A stretch of 10,221 bases of DNA from an uncultured Campylobacter sp. (lineage in GTDB: Bacteria; Campylobacterota; Campylobacteria; Campylobacterales; Campylobacteraceae): positions 1 through 10,221 of the forward strand of contig CASFHJ010000015.1 of NCBI GenBank assembly GCA_949294425.1, written 5' to 3'. The notes below the pieces were generated by a model, which saw nothing but the letters and a program-made list of their open reading frames with translations, made no database searches and was not told where the DNA came from. Below, piece after piece: positions 1 to 6,828 of the stretch (the stretch's first letter is position 1; each line of letters opens with the position of its first letter). Position numbers and translations under genes: made by a program.

Positions 1-783
1 ATTCTTTCTTACTATAACTTGCTCTAAAAATAATATCACCGCACAAAGCACTATGCCTATAAAGCTTATGTAAGAGAGCTTAGCCTCATAAGCAAAACAA
101 AACCAAAACAAAACAGCTAAAAAATGAAAAAAAGCAGACAAAAACAGGGTTGTTTTAATACCAAATTTAGCAGGTATGGAGTGAAGTTTTTTAAGCCTGT
201 CATACTCCATGTCTTGAATGCTATAAAGCAAGTCAAAACCAGCCGTCCAAAAACTAATGCCAATACACAACAAAACGCTATAAAAGCTTATCTCTCCAAG
301 CACTATCACAGAACCAGCTATGGAAGAAAGCCCCAAGCAAAGCCCAAGCACAAGATGAGCCAAAGATGAAAAGCGTTTAAAAGCAGAATAAAGTCCTAGT
401 ATAAACAAAACCAAAAAAGAAAGATAAAAGGCTAAGTCATTGATAAAATAAGTGCTTATTATGAAAATCAAAGCGTTTAAAAATATGAAAAATAAAACAG
501 ATTTTCTATCTATGCGACCATTTAAATTTGGTCTTTCTTTGCAACGGGGATTATCCTTATCTATATCCTCATCTAAAAAGCGGTTAAAAGCCATGGCAAA
601 ATTTCTAGCACTCACAGCACAGATAATGCCTAAGATAAGCACCTTAAAGCCAAACCAAGGGCTATTATTTTGTAAATTTGAAGCAAGCATCATAGAAACA
701 AATAAAAAGGGCAGAGCAAAAATAGAATGCTTAAAAACTACAAGCTCAAGCAAAACACAGAATTTATCATATAATCTTTTCAT
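1..783 (-). CDS. mqnP/ubiA: UbiA-family prenyltransferase, probably MqnP (menaquinone biosynthesis), 3' end cut by window edge
   Basis: The minus strand is open from an ATG at 783 to the window edge, giving 261 residues without a stop. The family is usually about 290 residues, so roughly the last 30 are missing. Two Asp-rich prenyl-diphosphate/Mg2+ motifs are visible: NRFLDEDIDKDNPR at residues 67-80 (N67, D71, D75) and DLLYSIQDMEYD at 184-195. Both sit among many hydrophobic stretches typical of this multi-helix inner-membrane family, which attaches a polyprenyl chain to an aromatic acid. Campylobacter makes menaquinone by the futalosine pathway and has no ubiquinone, so MqnP is the likelier role than 4-hydroxybenzoate prenyltransferase; that choice is inference. 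The Shine-Dalgarno is weak, but a TATAAT box lies 28 nt upstream of the start. Plus-strand open frames here are antisense shadows. The family call is very secure; the exact substrate is not. Confidence 0.93.
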   Translation of the reverse strand, partial: MKRLYDKFCVLLELVVFKHSIFALPFLFVSMMLASNLQNNSPWFGFKVLILGIICAVSARNFAMAFNRFLDEDIDKDNPRCKERPNLNGRIDRKSVLFFIFLNALIFIISTYFINDLAFYLSFLVLFILGLYSAFKRFSSLAHLVLGLCLGLSSIAGSVIVLGEISFYSVLLCIGISFWTAGFDLLYSIQDMEYDRLKKLHSIPAKFGIKTTLFLSAFFHFLAVLFWFCFAYEAKLSYISFIGIVLCAVILFLEQVIVRKN

Positions 784-810
784 ATCTTACACTCTAAAAA
801 ATTTATTAAG

Positions 811-816
811 ATTATA
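811..816 (-). promoter_or_regulatory. -10 box of the UbiA/MqnP gene
   Basis: Read on the minus strand this is TATAAT, preceded by TTAG, and it ends 28 nt upstream of the ATG at 783. That gives a leader of roughly 20 nt. No good -35 is visible, which is normal for Campylobacter sigma-70 promoters. Confidence 0.6.
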
Positions 817-1010
817 CTAAAAGAAGTTAAAAATTTGTGTTTTTATCCGCTTTGTATTTTTTCTTTTTGTGATTTTTTCTTAACTTATACTTTTTAACTC
901 TGTATAGTAAAATTTAGCTTAAACCTTGTATTTTAAGTATCAAGTCCTTTTTTAAGTTTTAAAAGCTATGTTTTTAAAATGAAATTTTTAAGAAAATTTT
1001 AAGGTAAATC

Positions 1011-1030
1011 TTTTTTTTTTTTTGTATAAT
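1011..1030 (+). promoter_or_regulatory. Promoter of the four-cysteine peptide gene, with a 13-T tract
   Basis: A run of 13 T (1011-1023) is followed by G and then TATAAT (1025-1030). Campylobacter sigma-70 promoters typically have a T-rich stretch ending in TTTG just before TATAAT, so this is a near-ideal example. Transcription would start near 1037 and leave a leader of about 75 nt before the ATG at 1114. The homopolymer could vary in length, see findings. Confidence 0.75.
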
Positions 1031-1084
1031 CACACCTTGGTTTTAGACTTTTAGGTGCTAAATTCTGGTTTAGCTTTACAAATA

Positions 1085-1097
1085 GTAGTTTAACTAC
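1085..1097 (+). repeat. Short inverted repeat in the leader of the small-peptide gene
   Basis: GTAGTT and AACTAC flank a single T, forming a perfect 6-bp inverted repeat that ends just before the ribosome binding site (AAAGG at 1103-1107). As RNA it could fold only into a 4-bp stem with a 5-nt loop, which is weak; as DNA it could be an operator. There is no independent support for either role. Confidence 0.3.
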
Positions 1098-1113
1098 AAA
1101 AGAAAGGAAAAAA

Positions 1114-1305
1114 ATGAAAAAAATTTTAGCTTCAGCCTTCGCGGCGTTAACTTTATTTTCGACAGCAGCTAGTGCTAAGTCAGTATGTGACGATAAGGCA
1201 GGTCAAACAGCAAAAACTGTGGCTCAGTGCATATTTAGTTTGGGCCTTTTTTGCGAGCCTGCAGTGTGGGCATATGAACAATACAAGAAAAACTGCAACT
1301 GGTAA
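1114..1305 (+). CDS. Small exported four-cysteine peptide, function unknown
   Basis: This encodes 63 residues starting at an ATG with a good ribosome binding site (GAAAGGAAA, ending about 5 nt before the start). The N-terminus is a classic Sec signal peptide: MKK, a hydrophobic core (residues 4-17), and a cleavage motif ASA after residue 21. The mature part is about 42 residues and mildly basic. Its four cysteines are C25, C39, C47 and C61, spaced symmetrically as C-x13-C-x7-C-x13-C. That suits a helical hairpin closed by nested disulfides C25-C61 and C39-C47, which is inference. The middle segment CIFSLGLFC is hydrophobic; the ends are polar, closing in CNW. It has its own promoter and no cotranscribed neighbour. 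I do not recognise the family. A periplasmic stress or metal-linked protein or a secreted bioactive peptide are both possible. A real gene is likely because promoter, RBS, signal peptide and cysteine pattern agree. Confidence 0.85.
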   Translation: MKKILASAFAALTLFSTAASAKSVCDDKAGQTAKTVAQCIFSLGLFCEPAVWAYEQYKKNCNW

Positions 1306-1394
1306 TTAGATACCAAATTTTAGTCTAGCTTTATAAATTTATCCAAAATGAGTAGATTCTGTTGCTAGATAAGCTCTAATTACTAGGAAAACTC

Positions 1395-1413
1395 GTGCCA
1401 CTTAAGGTGGCAC
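1395..1413. terminator. Perfect 7-bp stem-loop, possible terminator of the small-peptide gene
   Basis: GTGCCAC and GTGGCAC pair perfectly around a 5-nt loop (TTAAG), about 90 nt after the small-peptide stop. The plus strand after it reads TAAAAATGC and so lacks a U-tract; the minus strand continues GAGTTTT, which is only a weak one. It stands out as the one GC-rich structure in an AT-rich gap. It may block or stabilise the end of the small mRNA, but it is not a textbook intrinsic terminator. Confidence 0.45.
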
Positions 1414-1496
1414 TAAAAATGCTTTCAAATATAAAAAATCTTACAAAAATACTACTTAAAATTTAAAACTACTTATCATAAATTTAGTCTAAAAAT

Positions 1497-1504
1497 GCTA
1501 TAAT
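1497..1504 (+). promoter_or_regulatory. Promoter of the aroQ-to-fliY operon (extended -10)
   Basis: TGCTATAAT (1496-1504) is an extended -10 element (TGnTATAAT) lying about 33 nt upstream of the aroQ ATG at 1537. No -35 is evident. It is the only clear promoter seen before the eight-gene run, so it probably drives at least aroQ and folK, and perhaps the whole operon. Confidence 0.7.
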
Positions 1505-1536
1505 TTAGGGCTAATTTTTTAATAAAGGTGGTTTTT

Positions 1537-2001
1537 ATGAAAATAATGGTGATTCAAGGACCTAATATCAATATGCTAGGGCTTAGAGAAACGGCTATTT
1601 ACGGACCTATGAAGATGCAAGACATACACGAGCAAATGAGATTAGCCGCCTCTCAAAACAATGTAGAAATTGAATTTTTTCAAAGCAACTATGAAGGCGA
1701 GATAGTAGATAAGATACAAGAATGCCTTGGGGTTTTTGATGGCATAGTCCTAAACGCAGCAGCTTATACTCACACTTCAGTTGCAATAAGAGATGCCATA
1801 GCAAGTGTAAATTTACCCGTAGTTGAAGTGCATATAAGCAATGTTTACAGGCGAGAGGAATTTAGACAAAAAAGCCTTATAGCTCCTGTTTGTGCTGGGC
1901 TTGTGGTTGGTTTTGGTGCCTTTGGTTATCATTTAGCTCTTATGGGGCTTTTGCAAATTTGTGATCAACTTTCTAAGTTAAAACAAGAGCAAGGGCAGTA
2001 A
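1537..2001 (+). CDS. aroQ: 3-dehydroquinate dehydratase, type II
   Basis: This cytoplasmic enzyme of the shikimate pathway dehydrates 3-dehydroquinate to 3-dehydroshikimate. From the ATG at 1537 it is 154 residues, the usual length for type II. Family signatures are clear: GPNINMLG (8-15), R17 and the catalytic Y22 in the IYGP loop, NYEGEIVD (51-58), NAAAYTHTS (73-81), VEVHISN with H99 (97-102), and R110. An in-frame GTG at 1528 would add only MVF, but it lies inside the ribosome binding site (AAGG at 1525-1528), so the ATG at 1537 is preferred. It heads an operon of flagellar genes and is followed by folK after 3 nt. Confidence 0.96.
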   Translation: MKIMVIQGPNINMLGLRETAIYGPMKMQDIHEQMRLAASQNNVEIEFFQSNYEGEIVDKIQECLGVFDGIVLNAAAYTHTSVAIRDAIASVNLPVVEVHISNVYRREEFRQKSLIAPVCAGLVVGFGAFGYHLALMGLLQICDQLSKLKQEQGQ

Positions 2002-2004
2002 TTT

Positions 2005-2496
2005 ATGCTAAAGATAGAGGGTGCTAGAAGCCTTGAAAAGCAGCGTTTTTTTCCCTTTTTTACAAGATTTAGAAACAATGCTAAATACTTTGCCATAGTT
2101 GGTCTTGGCTCAAATATAGCTCCTGAAAAAAAGAGATTTAAAGAGCTTTTTAGAAAACTCATGAATGATAAGAGAATAAAAATTTTAAGCACCTCATCTT
2201 TGCTTATAAACAAAGCCTTTGGATACGAGGCACAAAAAGACTTTTACAATGCTGTTATCGTAGTGCAAACCATATTGCACGCAAGAGCGCTTTTAAAGCT
2301 TTTGCTTTTTTATGAGCTTAAATTTAAAAGGGTAAGAAGCTTTAAAAACGCTCCTAGAACACTTGATTTAGACCTCTTATACTTTAGCAAAAAAAACAGG
2401 CAAGATGAGTATTTGCACCTACCTCACAAGGGCGTAAAAGATAGGATAAGTGTGCTTTTACCTCTTGGCGAACTAGCTCAAAAAGGAAGGCTATAG
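2005..2496 (+). CDS. folK: HPPK: 2-amino-4-hydroxy-6-hydroxymethyldihydropteridine diphosphokinase
   Basis: HPPK transfers pyrophosphate from ATP to 6-hydroxymethyl-dihydropterin in folate synthesis, in the cytoplasm. The protein is 163 residues. Visible family marks are GLGSN (33-37), FYNAV (80-84), the PRTLDLDLLY signature (117-126) with the Mg-binding D121 and D123 and R118, and LPH followed by R147 (139-147). The protein carries about 28 basic and aromatic residues before the core; no in-frame ATG, GTG or TTG lies between the start at 2005 and the core, so this extension is real if the reading is right. The Trp found in E. coli HPPK before the PRTLDLD block is absent. Its last base overlaps the flhF start codon (TAGTG). 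Confidence 0.92.
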   Translation: MLKIEGARSLEKQRFFPFFTRFRNNAKYFAIVGLGSNIAPEKKRFKELFRKLMNDKRIKILSTSSLLINKAFGYEAQKDFYNAVIVVQTILHARALLKLLLFYELKFKRVRSFKNAPRTLDLDLLYFSKKNRQDEYLHLPHKGVKDRISVLLPLGELAQKGRL

Positions 2497-3821
2497 TGGG
2501 ACAACTTATACACACTTTCACGGTTGAAGACACGGAAGAAATCATACCAAAAGTAAAGCAAGACTTTGGCGATGAGGCAATGATAGTAACACACAAACAA
2601 ATCAAAGCCAAAACCTTAACGCAAAAGCCCTTGTATGAGGTTGTCGTAGCCGTTGATGAAAAAGATTATGAAAAGCATTTAAAAAAAAGTGGCAAAAGCC
2701 TAGAACCAAAAAAGAAAGAAAATAGCTCCCAAGATACTAAAACAAAAAAAGAAGATGAAGTTTTGCTTGATTTTTCATCTGCTGCCAAGGCTTACGTGGA
2801 GCCTAAAAATAAGCTTGATAATTTTAAAAAGAGGCTTTCTGAGGTTAGCTCTGAGATAAATAAGGTAGCTAATTTTAAGGATCTAAACACAAATTCGCTT
2901 GAGTATGACAAAAAAATTCAATCCTTTGAAAAACAAATAAACAAGTTAAGTGAAAAGGTAAGTCTTATAGTAGATATGATGTGGCAGAGCAAGGCTGAAC
3001 TTAAAAACAACATAATAATCCCGCCAGAATTTGCTACCATATACAAACAAGCAAAAGAAAGTGGCATGAAAGAAGAACACCTAGAAGCCATAATGAAAGC
3101 CACGCTTGAAAATATGCCAGCCTCTATGAAAAGTAATCCTGAGGCGGTATCTAGGTATTTTTACTCTCTACTTAGAAACATGCTTCCTTGCAGGACTGAA
3201 ACACAGATAAAAAAGCAAAAAATCATGATGCTAGTAGGTCCAACAGGAGTTGGAAAAACCACGACCCTTGCTAAACTAGCCTTTAGATACGCTTATGGGG
3301 ATAAAAGATATAAAACCGGCATTATCACACTTGATACTTATAGAATAGGTGCTGTAGAGCAGCTCTTTCAGTATGCAAAAATGATGAAACTTCCTATCAT
3401 AGATAGCATAGAGCCAAAGGATTTAGACGAGGCGATAAAGAGTCTTAATTACTGCGAGGTGATACTTGTAGATACCATAGGAAATTCTCAATACGATCAA
3501 AGCAAACTAGCAAAAACTAGAGAATTTTTATCGCATTCTAATGCCGATATAGATGTAAATTTGGTGGTTTCAGCCAACACAAAGCTAGAGGATTTAAAAG
3601 AAATTTACGATATTTTTTCATCTTATTTAAATATAGACACGATAATAATTACAAAATTTGATGAAACCAAGGTTTTTGGAAATGTTTTTTCTTTGATTTA
3701 TGATATAAATAAACCTATAAGCTTTTTTTCCATAGGACAAGAGGTGCCAGACGATATAGAACTTGCTTCTAGCGACTTCTTGGTGAAATGCGTTTTAGAG
3801 GGTTTTAAAAGGAAAGAATAA
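2496..3821 (+). CDS. flhF: Flagellar biosynthesis GTPase FlhF (SRP-type)
   Basis: FlhF is a signal-recognition-particle-type GTPase that positions polar flagella at the membrane; in C. jejuni it is also needed for sigma-54-dependent flagellar genes. The start is GTG at 2496, overlapping the folK stop by one base, and gives MGQLIHTF as in other Campylobacter FlhF proteins. The first 200 or so residues form a variable, Lys/Glu-rich basic B region. The NG domain follows: P-loop GPTGVGKT (248-255), the LDTYRIGAVEQL block, a G3 site DTIGN (326-330) where related SRP GTPases usually have DTAGR, and the G4 site TKFDE (386-390). Length is 441 residues. It overlaps flhG by one base (TAATG), the expected partner. 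Confidence 0.97.
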   Translation: MGQLIHTFTVEDTEEIIPKVKQDFGDEAMIVTHKQIKAKTLTQKPLYEVVVAVDEKDYEKHLKKSGKSLEPKKKENSSQDTKTKKEDEVLLDFSSAAKAYVEPKNKLDNFKKRLSEVSSEINKVANFKDLNTNSLEYDKKIQSFEKQINKLSEKVSLIVDMMWQSKAELKNNIIIPPEFATIYKQAKESGMKEEHLEAIMKATLENMPASMKSNPEAVSRYFYSLLRNMLPCRTETQIKKQKIMMLVGPTGVGKTTTLAKLAFRYAYGDKRYKTGIITLDTYRIGAVEQLFQYAKMMKLPIIDSIEPKDLDEAIKSLNYCEVILVDTIGNSQYDQSKLAKTREFLSHSNADIDVNLVVSANTKLEDLKEIYDIFSSYLNIDTIIITKFDETKVFGNVFSLIYDINKPISFFSIGQEVPDDIELASSDFLVKCVLEGFKRKE

Positions 3822-4684
3822 TGCAAAATCAAGCTACAAGACTAAATAAACTTATGCAAAACAGCAAGGAAAAGGCGAAAGGAACTCATTTTATAGCCGT
3901 AACAAGCGGAAAAGGAGGAGTTGGCAAAAGCACAGTGAGTGCAAATTTAGCCAATCTCTTATCAAAAAACGGCTATAAGGTTGCCTTATTTGACGCTGAT
4001 ATAGGACTTGCAAACCTAGATGTAATCTTAAATGTAAGGGCAGATAAAAACTTACTTCATGTCTTAAAAGGAGAATGCTCTTTAGAAGAGGTTATAATAG
4101 AAGTAAAGTCAAATTTATGGCTCATACCGGGTGAGAGTGGGGACGAAATTTTAAAATATAATGATAAAAACATATATGAAAGATTCTTAAACCAAGCTTC
4201 AATCCTAGATGATCTAGACTTTTTGATAATAGACACAGGTGCTGGAATAGGGGGCAGCACCCAGCATTTTTTAGAACTTGCTGATGAGATAATAGTAGTA
4301 ACAGTGCCTGATCCAGCTGCCATCACAGACGCATACGCTACCATAAAAACAACCTCAAAAACCAAAGAAAATATACTAATGCTCTTAAATTCAGTAAAAA
4401 GCGAAAATGAGGCTTTAAGAGTCTTTGAAAATATAAAAAAAGTTGCTGATTCAAATATAAAAAATCCTTTAAATTTAGAATTTATAGGACACCTAAGTGC
4501 TAGTAAGGATATTAGCTCTAGCATAAAGAAAAGAAGTTTATTTTCTGATGAAAATTCAAGCTCAAATGATGAGCTTAGAGCCATAACATCAAAGCTTTTA
4601 TACAGGTTGGAACAAAAAGTGCTTGATAAGGTCTCAAACAGATCTTTTTCATCTTTTTTTAGAAAGATTATAGAAAGATTTTAG
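3821..4684 (+). CDS. flhG: Flagellar number regulator FlhG (MinD-like ATPase)
   Basis: FlhG (also called YlxH or FleN) is a MinD-family ATPase that limits flagellar number by stimulating the FlhF GTPase; in C. jejuni it has also been linked to division-site placement. It has 287 residues. The N-terminal NQATRLNKLM (3-12) matches the DQAxxLR-type FlhF-activating motif. The deviant Walker A SGKGGVGKST (29-38) has the signature K31 and K36. Next come DAD (58-60) with IGLANLD, Walker B LIIDTGAGI (135-143), and VTVPDPAAITDAY (160-172). The C-terminus FSSFFRKIIERF looks amphipathic, as expected for membrane binding. The start ATG overlaps the flhF stop. Confidence 0.97.
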   Translation: MQNQATRLNKLMQNSKEKAKGTHFIAVTSGKGGVGKSTVSANLANLLSKNGYKVALFDADIGLANLDVILNVRADKNLLHVLKGECSLEEVIIEVKSNLWLIPGESGDEILKYNDKNIYERFLNQASILDDLDFLIIDTGAGIGGSTQHFLELADEIIVVTVPDPAAITDAYATIKTTSKTKENILMLLNSVKSENEALRVFENIKKVADSNIKNPLNLEFIGHLSASKDISSSIKKRSLFSDENSSSNDELRAITSKLLYRLEQKVLDKVSNRSFSSFFRKIIERF

Positions 4685-4699
4685 ATTGAAGGAAATATT

Positions 4700-5071
4700 A
4701 TGAGACCAATGCCAGAAAATTTCGTAGCCTTTTCTGTGGTGTGTGGCTTTTTTATAGGCTTATCTTTTAGTATAGTTAGCATAGATGAAGCCTTTGATAT
4801 AGTAGTTTTTACCCTGCTTATAACCTTTTTGTTTTACATACTTATACATCTTAGCATTATGTTTTTTATAGATATTAACAAAATAGGAGGCAGAATTTTT
4901 AATAAAACCAGCTACGAAAATACAAGCAATGATATAATAAATGACCTATCAATAAGAGAAAGAAAGATGGAGCATCTCTTACAAAAACTAGAAGATGAGA
5001 GGGAAGAGCTTAAGAAAAACGACTCAAAAGAAAGAAAAAGAAATGCCAAAAAGCAACGTCCAGCTGCCTAA
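4700..5071 (+). CDS. Small two-helix membrane protein with coiled-coil tail, unknown function (Cj0062c-like by position)
   Basis: The protein has 123 residues and starts at an ATG behind AAGGAAA. Residues 8-28 and 33-57 are hydrophobic and should span the inner membrane, with a short DEAFD loop between them. The rest is soluble: residues 80-108 are charged and likely helical or coiled-coil (IRERKMEHLLQKLEDEREEL), and the last 15 are strongly basic. By position between flhG and fliA it corresponds to Cj0062c in C. jejuni, as I recall. It has no recognisable catalytic motif. Its last 29 bases overlap the likely fliA start, so the two are translationally linked. A role in flagellar placement or FliA control is suggested only by context. 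Confidence 0.88.
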   Translation: MRPMPENFVAFSVVCGFFIGLSFSIVSIDEAFDIVVFTLLITFLFYILIHLSIMFFIDINKIGGRIFNKTSYENTSNDIINDLSIRERKMEHLLQKLEDEREELKKNDSKERKRNAKKQRPAA

Positions 5072-5750
5072 TGCTTACGCACAAGCCATAAAAAAGGAGC
5101 AAGACGAACTAGTACTTTCTTATATGCCAGCACTTAGAGCCCTAGCCTTTAAATTCAAAGAAAGACTTCCAGCAAATATAGAAACAAACGATCTAATAAG
5201 CATAGGCGTTGAAGAGATGATAAAGCTTTCAAGAAGATATAACAAAGATCAAAACGATAGTTTTTGGGGCTATGCTAAAAAAAGAGTAAATGGAGCTATG
5301 CTTGATTATCTTCGCTCCTTAGATGTATTAAGCAGGTCAAATAGAAAGCTTGTAAAAGAGCTTGATCTTTTAATAGATGAGTATTATAAAGAGCATGAGT
5401 GTGAGCCAAGCGATGAGTATTTAGCAAAGACCTTAAAAATAGATATAGAAAAGATAAAAGAAGCAAGAATAGCCCATGAGTTAAGCTATGTCTTACCCTT
5501 AGAGGATCAATTGCAGTGCTATAGCGAGGATAAGACCCTAGAAAGAATAGAAAAAGATTTTTTGCTAGAAAAGATAAATGAAACTCTTAAAAATTTAGAT
5601 GAAAGGGAGCAGCTTATATTGCAACTTTATTATTATGAGGAATTAAGCCTAAAAGAAATCAGTGTTATCTTAGATATAAGCGAGTCAAGAATATCTCAAA
5701 TTCATAAAAGACTTATCAAAAAACTTAGGGAGGGGGTTATAAGTGGCTGA
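5043..5750 (+). CDS. fliA: RNA polymerase sigma factor FliA (sigma 28)
   Basis: FliA directs RNA polymerase to late flagellar genes such as the major flagellin, and is held back by the anti-sigma FlgM. From the ATG at 5043 it is 235 residues, close to the family length. Sigma region 2 is at about 22-93, including NDLISIGVEEMIKLSRRY and FWGYAKKRVNGAMLDYLRSLD. Region 3 lies at about 95-160, and region 4 at 180-230 holds the helix-turn-helix LSLKEISVILDISESRISQIHKRL. An earlier in-frame ATG at 4995 would add 16 Lys-rich residues; I prefer 5043 because the added piece is not family-like. The purine-rich RBS before 5043 is weak, so coupling to the upstream gene, which it overlaps by 29 nt, may matter. 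Its end overlaps fliM by 8 nt. Confidence 0.94.
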   Translation: MPKSNVQLPNAYAQAIKKEQDELVLSYMPALRALAFKFKERLPANIETNDLISIGVEEMIKLSRRYNKDQNDSFWGYAKKRVNGAMLDYLRSLDVLSRSNRKLVKELDLLIDEYYKEHECEPSDEYLAKTLKIDIEKIKEARIAHELSYVLPLEDQLQCYSEDKTLERIEKDFLLEKINETLKNLDEREQLILQLYYYEELSLKEISVILDISESRISQIHKRLIKKLREGVISG

Positions 5751-6828
5751 GATACTATCACAAGAAGAAATAGATGCCTTACTTGAAGTTGTTGATGAAA
5801 ACGACTCCGGCATTGGCACTAGAGGCAAAGAAGAAAAAGACGAAAGAAATATAGTAGTATATGACTTTAAAAGACCAAACAGAGTATCAAAAGAACAGCT
5901 AAGATCTATAAAGGGTATACACGATAAACTAGCAAGAAACCTAGCCTCTCAAATTTCATCTATAATGAGAAGTATAGTGGAGATAAAACTTCACTCAGTG
6001 GATCAAATGACTTATGGTGAATTTTTGATGTCCTTGCCAAGCCCAACAAGCTTTAACGTCTTTTCCATAAAGCCTCTAGATGGAAACTGCGTCTTAGAGA
6101 TAAATCCTAGCATAGCCTTTCCTATGATAGATAGACTCTTAGGAGGTCAGGGCGATAGCTATGAAACCTTAAGAGAGCTTACAGATATAGAGCTTAACCT
6201 GCTTGATTCTATACTACGTATAGTTATGCAAAGACTTAAGGAAAGCTGGTCTAATGTAACCGAAATTTATCCAAGCGTTGAAGCCAAGGAATCAAGTCCA
6301 AACGTAGTTCAAATAGTAGCACAAAATGAGATTGTTATAATGGTTGTTATGGAAATCATCATAGGCAACTCAAGTGGCATGGTAAATATATGCTATCCTG
6401 TGGTGCACTTAGAATCTGTTTTAAGCCGTCTAGCAAATAGAGATATTATGATGGGCGAAACCTCAGCTAAAAAATCAAGAAACAAAGAGCTAAAAACACT
6501 CATAGGACGTGCGGAAGTGGTGTATGAGGCTATTTTGGGAAAAACTATGATTTCTGTAGATGAGTTTTTAGAACTAAAACAAGGAGATATACTAAAGCTT
6601 GATAGACAAGCAGACGACAAGGCTATAGTATCCATAGATAAAAAAGATGTTTTCCTAGCTCAGATCGGTCTTCATAGATTTAGAAAGTCTATAAAGATAG
6701 TAGAGCTTATAAGAACTGATAAAGATGAGATTAAAGAGATACTTGAAAAATACGAAGAGGAAAGAAGAGCTAAAGCTAATGTCTATGTTGAAGACATACA
6801 AGATGAAGAAGAGGAAGAAATTACATGA
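5743..6828 (+). CDS. fliM: Flagellar motor switch protein FliM
   Basis: FliM is part of the C-ring on the cytoplasmic face of the flagellar motor and receives phosphorylated CheY to change rotation. It has 361 residues. The start is GTG, supported by a very strong Shine-Dalgarno (AGGGAGGGGG, 5726-5736) and by the N-terminal CheY-binding segment ILSQEEIDALL (4-14), which begins right after it. The middle domain includes MTYGEFLMSLPSPTSFNVFSIKPL and LLGGQGD, and the C-terminal SpoA-like domain contains LELKQGDILKLD. The last 15 residues are highly acidic (EDIQDEEEEEIT). It shares ATGA with fliY. Confidence 0.97.
   Translation: MAEILSQEEIDALLEVVDENDSGIGTRGKEEKDERNIVVYDFKRPNRVSKEQLRSIKGIHDKLARNLASQISSIMRSIVEIKLHSVDQMTYGEFLMSLPSPTSFNVFSIKPLDGNCVLEINPSIAFPMIDRLLGGQGDSYETLRELTDIELNLLDSILRIVMQRLKESWSNVTEIYPSVEAKESSPNVVQIVAQNEIVIMVVMEIIIGNSSGMVNICYPVVHLESVLSRLANRDIMMGETSAKKSRNKELKTLIGRAEVVYEAILGKTMISVDEFLELKQGDILKLDRQADDKAIVSIDKKDVFLAQIGLHRFRKSIKIVELIRTDKDEIKEILEKYEEERRAKANVYVEDIQDEEEEEIT

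Larger units (their letters stand above)
784..1113. other. AT-rich divergent intergenic region
   Basis: This stretch of 330 nt separates the leftward prenyltransferase gene from the rightward small-peptide gene. It contains a -10 box for each. A third TATAGT-like box on the plus strand at 903-908 could start an earlier or non-coding transcript, but nothing else supports it. I see no open frame with a ribosome binding site, no tRNA and no strong GC-rich hairpin here. The base composition is extremely T-rich on the plus strand. Confidence 0.6.

Noticed and set aside
124..369. Plus-strand open frame of 81 codons
   Set aside because: It is antisense to the prenyltransferase gene, is Lys/Gln-rich without family features, and has no promoter or ribosome site.
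372..482. AAGCGTTTAAAA occurring twice (near 371 and 471)
   Set aside because: Both copies lie inside the prenyltransferase coding sequence at different codons and look like chance repeats in AT-rich DNA.
452..820. Plus-strand open frame of 122 codons
   Set aside because: It is antisense to the 5' part of the prenyltransferase gene, whose catalytic motifs prove the minus strand is coding.
1528..1536. GTG start for aroQ three codons upstream
   Set aside because: It overlaps the ribosome binding site and adds MVF not expected in the family; ATG at 1537 fits better.
4057..4584. Minus-strand open frame of 175 codons inside flhG
   Set aside because: It is Ser/Phe-rich shadow coding opposite a clear MinD-family gene.
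4995..5042. Longer fliA start
   Set aside because: The 16 extra Lys-rich residues are the shadow of the upstream gene's basic tail and are not expected in FliA.
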